Assembly (NCBI GenBank): GCA_028869095.1
Contig: JAGWTE010000004.1
Location: 1 to 36,103 of the forward strand
DNA length: 36,103 nt
Origin: Burkholderiales bacterium
GTDB taxonomy: Bacteria > Pseudomonadota > Gammaproteobacteria > Burkholderiales > Burkholderiaceae_C
Direction: 5' to 3'
The position numbers and the translations under genes are program-made. Position 1 is the stretch's first letter, and each line of letters opens with the position of its first letter. Below, one piece after another: positions 1 through 8,513 of the stretch. A model generated the notes under the pieces. It was given only the letters and a program-made list of their open reading frames with translations. It was not told where the DNA came from and made no database searches.

Positions 1-23
1 AAGCAGTGCATGGCGGCGGCAAC

Positions 24-809
24 ATGAAGACTTACTGGCATCAACACCCTGAGACGGTGGAACGTCTGGCAGCCGAATACGCGCTCGGCACCCTGCCCGC
101 TGCGGCCCGCCGACGGCTGGAAACCCTGATGCGGGATCGGCAGGACATCGCCCAGGCGGTCTGGTCCTGGCATGACACCTTGTCGGGCGCGCTTGTGTCT
201 CAAGCCCCGCTGCCGGTCGACCTCAAGCAATGGCATCGGCTGGAGTCCCGCTTGTTTGCGCCTGCGGCTGCGTCAACGGCCCAGACTGCACAGCGCGCGC
301 CATGGTGGTTTCGCTGGTTCGCCCCCCTGCCGTCCGGCATGCTGGCCTTGGGCCTGACCCTGGGCTTGGCCCTGCCCACCCTTTTGCCCACCTTGTCCCG
401 CACCTGGCAAAGCGAAACGCAGTCCACGCAACCATCCACGCAATTGCCCGAAAGCTATGTGGGTGTGTTGGCCACGCGCGATGGGCAAGCTGGATTGATC
501 GTGTCAAGCTTGCGCAAGGGGCTGCAGGTCGACATCAAGCAGCAAACCCCGGTTGAGGTTCCCAAGGGCCAGACGCTGTACCTGTGGCTGATCGACAAGG
601 CTGGCCAAGCTCATGCTGTGGCCCCGATCCCAAACGGGCGCTTCGTCAGCCTGCGCTTGAACGATCCGGCTGAAACGACCTTCCAGGCGGCGGTGGAGTT
701 GGCCGTGTCACTGGAACCCCAAGGCGGGGCGCCGACCCAAGCCAGTGGCGCGTTTGTCTATCGCGGGCTGTGCGGCAAGATCTGGAAGCCGCCTCTGGCG
801 CCCCGGTAA
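24..809 (+). CDS. Anti-sigma factor, RskA/anti-sigma-K family
   Basis: ORF 6..809; ATG at 24 (MKTYWHQHPETVERLAAEYALGTLPAAARRRLETL) gives the typical zinc-less anti-sigma N-terminus, a single TM segment (GMLALGLTLGLALPTLL) and an RskA-like C-terminal domain. Confidence 0.8.
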   Translation: MKTYWHQHPETVERLAAEYALGTLPAAARRRLETLMRDRQDIAQAVWSWHDTLSGALVSQAPLPVDLKQWHRLESRLFAPAAASTAQTAQRAPWWFRWFAPLPSGMLALGLTLGLALPTLLPTLSRTWQSETQSTQPSTQLPESYVGVLATRDGQAGLIVSSLRKGLQVDIKQQTPVEVPKGQTLYLWLIDKAGQAHAVAPIPNGRFVSLRLNDPAETTFQAAVELAVSLEPQGGAPTQASGAFVYRGLCGKIWKPPLAPR

Positions 810-813
810 ATCA

Positions 814-1092
814 TCAAGCCAAGGTTTTGGGCTGCCCTTCGGGACCAGGTGGCCCGCCCCGGTGCGATTTGCTCCAGCTGTAATCGGCGGGCAACTCATC
901 GCTGACGCCGGGCTTGCTCACGCAATCGCCCAACTCTGAGTTGGTGACGATGTGGGTGTGCAGAGGCTTGCCATCGGCATCCTTCTCCTTGCGCTTGGCT
1001 TCAGAGAAGGCCAAAGCCGCCAGAAGTTGGTCGTCCGCAAAGGACTCGACAAAGGGGCGACCCTGGGTCAGCCAATACACGACGATGCTCAT
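814..1092 (-). CDS. Small conserved hypothetical protein (92 aa)
   Basis: Intact ORF MSIVVYWLTQGRPFVESFADDQLLAALAFSEAKRKEKDADGKPLHTHIVTNSELGDCV, in a gap with no competing gene; no family recognised. Confidence 0.6.
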   Translation of the reverse strand: MSIVVYWLTQGRPFVESFADDQLLAALAFSEAKRKEKDADGKPLHTHIVTNSELGDCVSKPGVSDELPADYSWSKSHRGGPPGPEGQPKTLA

Positions 1093-1217
1093 GAAGGACT
1101 CAGAAAAGATGCCGGTGAGCCATCATAAGCGGGCGAGGTGCGCGGCCCACGCTGTGAACTGTCCTTCGCCCGCAGAAACCCATCAAATCAGCCTGATACC
1201 CATTGCAGGACACCGTC

Positions 1218-2027
1218 ATGAACAAAGCCCCCGTCTTCTTCATCTCTCACGGCGCCCCCACCTTTGCGCTGGAGCCCGGCCAACTCGGCCCTCGCCTGCA
1301 GGCGCTGGGCCAGGCCCTGTCCGACGTGAAGGCCGTGCTGGTGGTCTCGCCGCACTGGCAAACCCATCAGGCCGTGGCGATGACCACCGCCAGCCCGGCG
1401 ACGGTGCACGACTTTGGGGGTTTTGCCCCAGAGCTGTACACCCTGCAATACCCCGCCCAGGGCCACCCTCAACTGGCGCTGGAAGCCGCCCGCTTGCTCA
1501 GCCGCGCGGGCTTTGAAGCCGGGGTGGATGATCAACGTGGCCTGGATCACGGCGCCTGGGTGCCCATGCGCTATGTGCGACCTGAGGCAGACCTGCCTGT
1601 GTTCCAGGTGTCCATGCCCATCAGCCTCAACACGGCCAGCGCCGTGCGGCTGGGGCAGGCCCTCGCCCCTTTGCGCGAGCAAGGTGTGCTGATCGTGGCA
1701 TCCGGCAGCCTGACGCACAACCTCTATGAGTTCCGAGGCCCCACGACGCAGGTGGCGCCCTATGCCGTCGAGTTTGTCGACTGGACGCGCCAGGCCGTCA
1801 TCGACCACGATGTGGAACGCTTGGTCTCCTATCGCCAATTGGCACCGCACGCCGCGCGCGCACATCCCAGCGAAGAGCATTACCTGCCCTTGCTGGTGGC
1901 CATGGGCGCCCGCACGGATGACGAACCCGCCCAAGTCATCGAAGGCGGAATCCTCTATGGCATGTTGTCGATGGAGTCTTATGTTTGGGGGTTGCCGAAC
2001 GGCCCAACATCCGCCAACATCGCGTGA
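1218..2027 (+). CDS. LigB-family extradiol dioxygenase (4,5-DOPA dioxygenase-like)
   Basis: MNKAPVFFISHGAPTFALEPG...VLVVSPHW...LDHGAWVPMRYVRPEADLPVFQVSM...GSLTHNLYEF; conserved His motifs of the YgiD/DODA family. Confidence 0.9.
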   Translation: MNKAPVFFISHGAPTFALEPGQLGPRLQALGQALSDVKAVLVVSPHWQTHQAVAMTTASPATVHDFGGFAPELYTLQYPAQGHPQLALEAARLLSRAGFEAGVDDQRGLDHGAWVPMRYVRPEADLPVFQVSMPISLNTASAVRLGQALAPLREQGVLIVASGSLTHNLYEFRGPTTQVAPYAVEFVDWTRQAVIDHDVERLVSYRQLAPHAARAHPSEEHYLPLLVAMGARTDDEPAQVIEGGILYGMLSMESYVWGLPNGPTSANIA

Positions 2028-2050
2028 CCGCAGTCCACCAGGAGCTGACG

Positions 2051-2548
2051 ATGCACGATCTAGCCGTCCTTCACATCGGTGCAGAGCAAACCGTGGTCAT
2101 GCACGGCGGCGAGGTGGTGCCGCAAGCGGTGTTGACGCTGCCCATTGGTGCCCGCCAAACGGCCGCAGCGTATTTCCGCAGCCCGCGAGCCCGGCCCCTG
2201 GACATCGAGCGCGCCATCGCCGCGGTGGAAGACGAGGTCATGAAGCTGCGAGCCCTGATTCCAGACGACACCAAGCTGTGCACGACGGATGCGGCCATCG
2301 CCGAAATCGCGGTGCTGGCCGGTGCGCGCAAGGCGCCGCTGATGCACATGAGCCTGGATGCCATGGAGCAGGTGTTTGACCGCTGGACCGCCGTGGCCAT
2401 GGGTCGCCCCGTGTCGCAAGATGAGGTGCCCACCTCGCCCCCCTTTGCTGCCACGCTCTTGATCTTGCGCGAGTTCATGCACCACTTGCAGTTTGGCGAG
2501 ATCACCATCGTGGACCAATGCACGCCGGACGGGCCAACTGGTGCCTGA
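2051..2548 (+). CDS. Conserved hypothetical protein
   Basis: ORF from ATG 2051 (MHDLAVLHIGAEQTVVMHGGEVVPQ...), GGAG just upstream; family not recognised. Confidence 0.6.
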   Translation: MHDLAVLHIGAEQTVVMHGGEVVPQAVLTLPIGARQTAAAYFRSPRARPLDIERAIAAVEDEVMKLRALIPDDTKLCTTDAAIAEIAVLAGARKAPLMHMSLDAMEQVFDRWTAVAMGRPVSQDEVPTSPPFAATLLILREFMHHLQFGEITIVDQCTPDGPTGA

Positions 2549-2593
2549 AACAGGCGGCTGACGGTTTTACGGGAGAATGCCCGGACCCCATTC

Positions 2594-3439
2594 ATGGAGC
2601 CCGAGCGAATGAAGCCCATCGTCTTGATCACCGGTTGCGCCTCCGGCATTGGCAAAGCCTTGGCCCTGGCCTTTCACCAGCAGGGGCACAAGGTGTGCGC
2701 CACCGCGCGGCGTTTGGATGCCTTGGGCGATCTGGCAGCGCAGGGCATCCAGACCCAGCAACTCGATGTGACGGATGCAGCGGGGGTGCAAGCGGTTTTG
2801 CAGGCCCTTGAACAACAAGGCCAATGGGTCGAGACCCTGGTGAACAACGCAGGCTACGGCGCCATGGGGCCCCTCATGGATGTGTCACCTGAAGAAATGC
2901 AACGGCAGTTCGAGGTGAACGTCTTGGCGCCGATGGCGCTGTGCCGGGCGGTGCTACCCGGGATGGTGGCGCGGCGGGCCGGCCGCATCGTCAACATCAG
3001 CAGCGTGTCGGGCGTCATGCCCACGCCCTTTGCCGGGGCCTATTGCGCCAGCAAGGCCGCGCTCAATGCCCTGTCAGATGCCTTGCGCATGGAAGTGGCG
3101 CCCTTGGGCATCCAGGTCACCACCGTGCAACCCGGAGGCATCGAGTCCGGCTTTGGCGAAGCGGCGGGGCGCACGGTCATGCTCCAGTCGGGGTCCCCTT
3201 ATGAACCCGTTCGCGATGCCATCATCGGCCGCGCGCAAGAAAGCCAGAAAGACGCCACACCCGCTGCCGTGTTTGCCGCGCAGATGGTGCGGGCGGTGAT
3301 GCGCCCGGAGGCGCCTGCCGTCTTGCGCATCGGCAAGAAAAGCAGCTTGATGCCGGCTTTGAAAACCTGCTTGCCTGACCGCGTGCTGGACCGCCTCTTG
3401 CGCCGCAAGTTCGGACTGGAGCGGCTGCGCAACCCTTGA
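2594..3439 (+). CDS. SDR family oxidoreductase
   Basis: TGCASGIG Rossmann motif, NNAG, S...YCASKAAL catalytic motif. Confidence 0.93.
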   Translation: MEPERMKPIVLITGCASGIGKALALAFHQQGHKVCATARRLDALGDLAAQGIQTQQLDVTDAAGVQAVLQALEQQGQWVETLVNNAGYGAMGPLMDVSPEEMQRQFEVNVLAPMALCRAVLPGMVARRAGRIVNISSVSGVMPTPFAGAYCASKAALNALSDALRMEVAPLGIQVTTVQPGGIESGFGEAAGRTVMLQSGSPYEPVRDAIIGRAQESQKDATPAAVFAAQMVRAVMRPEAPAVLRIGKKSSLMPALKTCLPDRVLDRLLRRKFGLERLRNP

Positions 3440-3465
3440 CCCGATGGCGCAGGGCGCCACCCGAC

Positions 3466-4785
3466 TCACTTCTGGTTCGCGCCCCCCTGACTGGTGAAGA
3501 AGAAGTCCGGCAGCGACAAGGTGGCCTCGGCCACATCCAGCAGACGCCGGTTGTGGTCCATCGATGCCTTTTGCAGCGAGCGAAAGGCAGCCTCTTCGGT
3601 CAGACCCAGGCGCGACATCAAAGCGCCCTTGGCCCGCTCGATCACCTTGCGTTCATGCAAGGCCCGCCGTGCGGCATCCAATTCGACTTCCATGCTGGCC
3701 AGACGCGCGGACTGCGTCTGCAGCAGATCGGCCAATGAGGAGGCCTTGGCGCTGTCCTCGCCCACCTGGCTGCCCCCCGCACCGTCCGACAGGGTCGGCA
3801 AAACCGGGACCGCATCGGGCTGCTCGGACGCATTGAAGAACCGGTCCACGGCATGGGTGTGCGGCGGTGGGTTCTCGCGCAAACGTTTGATCAGGCCTTC
3901 TGAATCTTGCAGATCCTGTTGGGTGACTTGCAACTGGGCCTGGCAAGCTTGGCGCAGGCATTGCACCAAGTCGACCTGACGGCGCCCCAACTCGGAGATG
4001 CGCGCACTGGACACCTCAAACCAGCTGTCACTCAGGCCGGTGTCCAGGGCCGCGCCGGGCCGCGCGGTACACAGGGTGCGGCGCAGGCGCTCCAGTTGGG
4101 CCACATGGGGGGTCAACTGGTACTGCTGCCAGCTGGTGCGCAAGGCGGGTTCGGCAAACTCTTCGAACACCTGCAGGCTGCGCTCTTGCGCATCGATCAG
4201 GTGCATGACGCGTTGCTGCTCGGCCTCGTCACTGGCCCCCGACGCAAAGAGTTGGGCGCCCACAGCGCGCTCTTGTCCTGCCGCTTCTTTGCCCTGAACC
4301 AGGTGCAGAAATGCCACCAGCAGGCGCGAGATGCCTGGATACGAAGCCGCATCGGCCACATGAAAAATCAACTCGACCAGGCCCGCGATCACGCGGCTGA
4401 ACGCCGCCACGGCCTCATGCGCAGTGGGCGTGCGTTGGTCGATCTGCACCCGTAAATCAGCCAGGGCATCCAGGTCCAGCAGCACCCAGGCCATCAGCGA
4501 GAACATGCGCGCCGTGGCGCCGTGCTCTGGCACCAGCTGTTCGGCAAACAGCGTGCGCAATTCAGCCTCGATGGGTTTGGCCTTGTCCAGGGCCGATTGC
4601 CGTTCAAGCGCAAAGCGCTGGCCGCTGGAAGCCAGGTAAATGCTGGTCGCGCCCCGTTCACGCTGCAGCGCGTGGATGAGCTGGCCAATGACGTCCACCA
4701 GCTCGACCCGCCCGGCCAGATGCCTCACAGCATCAAGCTCCAGTTGTTTGGCGCGCAAAACGAGATGAGAAACAGACAGGGACAT
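3466..4785 (-). CDS. nasR: Nitrate/nitrite-sensing (NIT) - ANTAR RNA-binding antiterminator, NasR-like
   Basis: N-terminal NIT-like region (LIHALQRERGATSIYLASSGQRF) and C-terminal ANTAR (ALHERKVIERAKGALMSRLGLTEEAAFRSLQKASMDHNRRLLDVAEA); located directly downstream of nirBD. Confidence 0.85.
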   Translation of the reverse strand: MSLSVSHLVLRAKQLELDAVRHLAGRVELVDVIGQLIHALQRERGATSIYLASSGQRFALERQSALDKAKPIEAELRTLFAEQLVPEHGATARMFSLMAWVLLDLDALADLRVQIDQRTPTAHEAVAAFSRVIAGLVELIFHVADAASYPGISRLLVAFLHLVQGKEAAGQERAVGAQLFASGASDEAEQQRVMHLIDAQERSLQVFEEFAEPALRTSWQQYQLTPHVAQLERLRRTLCTARPGAALDTGLSDSWFEVSSARISELGRRQVDLVQCLRQACQAQLQVTQQDLQDSEGLIKRLRENPPPHTHAVDRFFNASEQPDAVPVLPTLSDGAGGSQVGEDSAKASSLADLLQTQSARLASMEVELDAARRALHERKVIERAKGALMSRLGLTEEAAFRSLQKASMDHNRRLLDVAEATLSLPDFFFTSQGGANQK

Positions 4786-4905
4786 GGAGATTGAGATCAA
4801 GGGGTCACAAGCAAAGACCCGATTGTCCGCAATTTATGCGCGCCTGTGTTGGCCGGCAGGCTGGGCCTGGTGGCCACAGCCCCTGTCCCGCAGGTGCGGC
4901 TCGCC

Positions 4906-5244
4906 TCAGTGAGCGGCGACCAGCACCCGGCCACTGTCAACGCGCACCTCGTGAGCGCGCACCGACAGGTCGGGCGATTCCAGACACTCGCCTGTCTTCA
5001 GGTCGAAGTGATGTTTGTACAGCGGCGAGGCCACCACGATCTTGTCGCCCAGGCTGCCGATCAGCCCGCGTGACAACACGCTGGCGCCGTTTTTGGGGTC
5101 GACGTTGTCGATGGCGAAACACTGATCCTGGCCCACGCGGAAGACAGCCACGTGGCGGTCTTCCACCAGCGCGCACACGCCGGTGTTGGGCAGGATGTCG
5201 TCAAAGGCGCAAATGGCCGTCCAGTTCAAAGTCGTGGTGCTCAT
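4906..5244 (-). CDS. nirD: Nitrite reductase (NADH) small subunit
   Basis: MSTTTLNWTAICAFDDILPNTGVCALVEDRHVAVFRVGQDQCFAIDNVDPKNGASVLSRGLIG; NirD Rieske-like fold, adjacent to nirB. Confidence 0.93.
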   Translation of the reverse strand: MSTTTLNWTAICAFDDILPNTGVCALVEDRHVAVFRVGQDQCFAIDNVDPKNGASVLSRGLIGSLGDKIVVASPLYKHHFDLKTGECLESPDLSVRAHEVRVDSGRVLVAAH

Positions 5245-5266
5245 GTCATTAGTCCTTCCTGGTCGA

Positions 5267-7798
5267 TCAAGCCTGGGTCGCGTCGATGGCGGCATCGGCA
5301 CGTTCTTCAACACGGGCCGGACGGATCTGGCCGCGTTCCTTGATGAACATGATTTGCTCGTCCTTCTTGTCGCTGTTGACGAAAGAGCGGAAGCGCTTGC
5401 GGGTTTCAGGATCGTTGACGGCGGTCTTCCATTCGCACTGATAGGTGTCGACCACGTGTTGCATCTGGGCTTCCAGCTCGGCGTTCAGGCCCAGGCTGTC
5501 CTTGAGGATCACGTCCTTGAGGTAGTCCAGGCCCCCCTCCAGGTTTTCGCGCCAGGTGCTGGTGCGTTGCAGGCGGTCGGCGGTGCGCACGTAGAACATC
5601 AGGAAGCGATCGACCAGCTTGATCAGATCGGCCTTGGTCAGGTCAGAGGCGATCAGCTCGGCATGGCGAGGCTTCATGCCGCCGTTGCCGCACACGTACA
5701 GGTTCCAGCCCTTGTCGGTGGCGATGATGCCCACGTCCTTGCCTTGGGCTTCTGCGCATTCACGGGTGCAGCCCGAGACACCGAACTTGATCTTGTGCGG
5801 GGCACGCAGGCCCTTGTAGCGGTTTTCCAGCTCCACAGCCAGGCCCACCGAATCATCGACGCCGTAACGGCACCAGGTCGAGCCCACGCAGCTCTTGACC
5901 GTGCGCAGCGACTTGCCATAGGCGTGGCCGGACTCGAAGCCGGCGTCGATCAACTCTTCCCAGATCGAGGGCAGTTGTTCCACACGGGCACCGAACAAGT
6001 CCACACGCTGACCACCGGTGATCTTGGTGTACAGGCCGTACTTCTTGGCCACTTGACCCACGGCGATCAAGCCATCAGGCGTGACTTCACCACCGGCCAT
6101 GCGAGGCACGACCGAGTAGGTGCCATCCTTTTGGATGTTGCCCAGGAAGTAGTCGTTGCTGTCTTGCAGACCAGCCAGGTCCTTCTTGAGGACGAAGTCG
6201 TTCCAGCACGACGCCAGGATGCTGGCAGCGGTGGGCTTGCAGATGTCGCAGCCCAGGCCCTTGCCATGCTTGGCCAGCAGTTCGTCGAAGCTGCGGATGT
6301 TGCCCACACGGATCATGTGGAACAGCTCTTGGCGCGAGTAAGCGAAGTGTTCGCACAGGTGGTTGTTCACCGCCATGCCTTGCTTCTTCATCTCCACCTT
6401 CATCACTTGCGTGACCAGGGGGACACAGCCGCCGCAAGTGGCACCGGCTTTGGTGCAGGCCTTGATCTCGCTGATGGAGGTGGCGCCTTCCGACACCGCC
6501 TTGCAGATCTGGCCCTTGGTGACGTTGTTGCACGAGCACAGTTGCGCACCATCGGGCAGCGCATCGGGGCCCAGGCCAGGCTTGGCCTTGCCATCGCTGG
6601 AAGGCAGGATCAGGAACTCGGGATCAGCCGGCAAGGTCAGGCCGTTGAGCGCCATTTGCAGCAGCGTGCCGTACTCGGTCGCATCGCCCACCAGCACGGC
6701 GCCCAGCAGCTTCTTGCCGTCTTCGCTCACCACGATCTTCTTGTAGATCTGGCGCAGCTCATCGGTGTAGTGGAAGGTGCGGGCGTTCGGGCTCTTGCCT
6801 TGGGCGTCGCCAATGCTGGCCACGTCCACGCCCATCAGCTTGAGCTTGGTGCTCATGTCAGCGCCCACAAAGGCCACGTCGTCCAGACCGGCAATGTGGC
6901 GGGCAGCCACGCGGGCCATGTCGTAGCCTGGGGCCACCAGGCCAAAGGTTTGGTCGTTCCAGGACGCGCACTCGCCGATGGCGTAGATGTTGTGGTCGCT
7001 GGTGCGGCATTCGCTGTCGATGACCACGCCACCCCGTGGGCCGATGGCCAGCACGCATTGGCGAGCCAGTTCATCACGTGGGCGGATGCCGGCGGAGAAC
7101 ACGATCATGTCGGTTTCCAGATAGCTGCCGTCTTCAAACACCATGCGGTGCAGGTGCTCGGCGCCATCGGTGATCTTCACGGTGCTGCGGCTGGTGTGAA
7201 CATGCAGGCCCAGCGCTTCGATCTTGTTGCGCAGGACACGGCCACCGCCTTCGTCCACTTGCGCAGCCATCAGGCGCGGTGCGAACTCCACCACATTGGT
7301 GTCCAGCCCCATGTCGCGCAAGGCCTTGGCGCATTCCAGGCCCAGCAAGCCGCCACCGACCACGACGCCGTTCTTGGACTTGGCACCGGCGGCCTTCATC
7401 GCATCCAGGTCTTCGATGGTGCGGTAGACAAAGCACTTGGCACGGTCACGGCCAGGCACAGGCGGCACGAAGGGCACCGAGCCGGTAGCCAGCACGAGTT
7501 TGTCGTAGTGCAGTTCTTCGCCGTCTGCGGTGGTCACCGTGTTGGTGCGGCGCTCAATGGCCACAGCCTTGGCAGCCAGGCGCAGGGTGAAACCGGTGCG
7601 CTCGAAGAAGCCGGGCTCGACCAGGGACAAGTCCTCAGCCGTCTTGCCGGAGAAGTATTCAGACAGGTGAACCCGGTCGTAAGCGGCACGGGGCTCTTCG
7701 CAAAGGACCGTGACTTCGGCGTCCTTGATGCCCGACTCAGCCAGGCTTTCCAGGAATTTGTGGCCAACCATGCCATGACCAACGACGACGATCTTCAT
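5267..7798 (-). CDS. nirB: Nitrite reductase (NADH) large subunit
   Basis: MKIVVVGHGMVGHKFLE...; FAD/NAD domains, BFD-like [2Fe-2S] Cys motif (CSCNN...CGGCVP), sirohaem/4Fe-4S motif (GVSGCTRECAEAQGKD). Confidence 0.97.
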   Translation of the reverse strand: MKIVVVGHGMVGHKFLESLAESGIKDAEVTVLCEEPRAAYDRVHLSEYFSGKTAEDLSLVEPGFFERTGFTLRLAAKAVAIERRTNTVTTADGEELHYDKLVLATGSVPFVPPVPGRDRAKCFVYRTIEDLDAMKAAGAKSKNGVVVGGGLLGLECAKALRDMGLDTNVVEFAPRLMAAQVDEGGGRVLRNKIEALGLHVHTSRSTVKITDGAEHLHRMVFEDGSYLETDMIVFSAGIRPRDELARQCVLAIGPRGGVVIDSECRTSDHNIYAIGECASWNDQTFGLVAPGYDMARVAARHIAGLDDVAFVGADMSTKLKLMGVDVASIGDAQGKSPNARTFHYTDELRQIYKKIVVSEDGKKLLGAVLVGDATEYGTLLQMALNGLTLPADPEFLILPSSDGKAKPGLGPDALPDGAQLCSCNNVTKGQICKAVSEGATSISEIKACTKAGATCGGCVPLVTQVMKVEMKKQGMAVNNHLCEHFAYSRQELFHMIRVGNIRSFDELLAKHGKGLGCDICKPTAASILASCWNDFVLKKDLAGLQDSNDYFLGNIQKDGTYSVVPRMAGGEVTPDGLIAVGQVAKKYGLYTKITGGQRVDLFGARVEQLPSIWEELIDAGFESGHAYGKSLRTVKSCVGSTWCRYGVDDSVGLAVELENRYKGLRAPHKIKFGVSGCTRECAEAQGKDVGIIATDKGWNLYVCGNGGMKPRHAELIASDLTKADLIKLVDRFLMFYVRTADRLQRTSTWRENLEGGLDYLKDVILKDSLGLNAELEAQMQHVVDTYQCEWKTAVNDPETRKRFRSFVNSDKKDEQIMFIKERGQIRPARVEERADAAIDATQA

Positions 7799-7899
7799 AT
7801 GTGCTCCTGCGACGGAAGAGGGGCGGCACTGTGCCGAAACCCAATTGAGGGGAAAGGACAGCCAGATGCCCAAGCCGTACGGATGGGATCTCACTGTTT

Positions 7900-7917
7900 T
7901 CCGCCGTCGTTAGCGGA
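7900..7917 (-). promoter_or_regulatory. ANTAR-type hexaloop hairpin 2 in nirB leader
   Basis: Minus strand UCCGCU-AACGAC-GGCGGA: 5 Watson-Crick pairs plus a closing U-G; hexaloop AACGAC has A1 and G4. Confidence 0.6.
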
Positions 7918-7933
7918 GACCTGAACCTGTGCA

Positions 7934-7953
7934 CGCAAGCGACGATACCGGCG
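7934..7953 (-). promoter_or_regulatory. ANTAR-type hexaloop hairpin 1 in nirB leader (weaker stem)
   Basis: Minus strand CGCCGGU-AUCGUC-GCUUGCG: stem with one C/U mismatch and wobbles; hexaloop AUCGUC has A1 and G4; 16 nt upstream of hairpin 2. Confidence 0.45.
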
Positions 7954-7969
7954 GGCACGTCTCTACCTA

Positions 7970-7986
7970 TGCAATCGGCGTGCCAG
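7970..7986 (-). promoter_or_regulatory. Sigma-54 (-24/-12) promoter of nirBD-nasR
   Basis: Minus strand CTGGCACGCCGATTGCA, matching YTGGCACG-N4-TTGCW with GG-N10-GC spacing; about 160 nt upstream of the nirB ATG. Confidence 0.75.
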
Positions 7987-8025
7987 CTCAAATCACGGGC
8001 CAAACCACAGGCCCAACACAGGAAA

Positions 8026-8045
8026 CGCACCACATCTGGGGTGCG
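8026..8045 (-). promoter_or_regulatory. Possible second NtrC-like enhancer site
   Basis: CGCACC-N8-GGTGCG inverted repeat; spacing is non-canonical (N8 rather than N5). Confidence 0.3.
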
Positions 8046-8058
8046 CCCAAAGCCAAGT

Positions 8059-8075
8059 CGCACCAAGGCGGTGCA
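8059..8075 (-). promoter_or_regulatory. NtrC-like enhancer site
   Basis: Minus strand TGCACC-GCCTT-GGTGCG, 11 of 12 half-site bases match TGCACC-N5-GGTGCA; about 108 bp upstream of the predicted start site. Confidence 0.6.
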
Positions 8076-8094
8076 ACGCACCCAGCCAGCGTGC

Positions 8095-8391
8095 TCAGGT
8101 GTTCCCCCCTCGGGCCATCGCATTCATGCGCTGTGCCAGGGTGAAGTCGAGTTCGGTCAGGCCGCCCACATCATGGGTGCTCAGATCGACCTGGACCACG
8201 TTGTAGACATTGGACCAATTGGGGTGGTGATTCATCCGCTCGGCCACCAGGGCGCACGCGGTCATGAACCCGAAGGCCTCGGCGAAATCGGCAAATTTGA
8301 AAACCTTGTGCAAGGCGCCATCGAGCACGCCCCACCCCGCGACCGTGGTCAAGCGCGCTTGCACCTCGTCTTCACTCAGCTTGTGCGACAT
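8095..8391 (-). CDS. 4a-hydroxytetrahydrobiopterin (pterin-4-alpha-carbinolamine) dehydratase
   Basis: [14 protein letters not shown]...[65 protein letters not shown]; characteristic PCD motif. Confidence 0.93.
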   Translation of the reverse strand: MSHKLSEDEVQARLTTVAGWGVLDGALHKVFKFADFAEAFGFMTACALVAERMNHHPNWSNVYNVVQVDLSTHDVGGLTELDFTLAQRMNAMARGGNT

Positions 8392-8513
8392 ATCAAGGCC
8401 ACTCCTTCCAGGCAAGGGGTCGAATGGCAGCGGGCTGTGACAACTTGATGACGTCACTCCCTTCATGAGACGGGCAGACCGCACCTGTTTTCACACTGCT
8501 CAAAACCACCCAG

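Noticed and set aside
7865-7890. Possible intrinsic terminator after the ANTAR hairpins in the nirB leader (GATCCCA ... TGGGCATC)
   Set aside because: The stem is interrupted and followed by a C/U mix rather than a U-tract, so an intrinsic terminator cannot be asserted by eye; needs folding and term-seq.
5183-7924. 913-aa ORF on the + strand, antisense to nirB
   Set aside because: Shadow ORF of a GC-rich, strongly codon-biased gene; translation is His/Gln/Ala/Val/Gly-rich with no domain, and nirB on the other strand is unambiguous.
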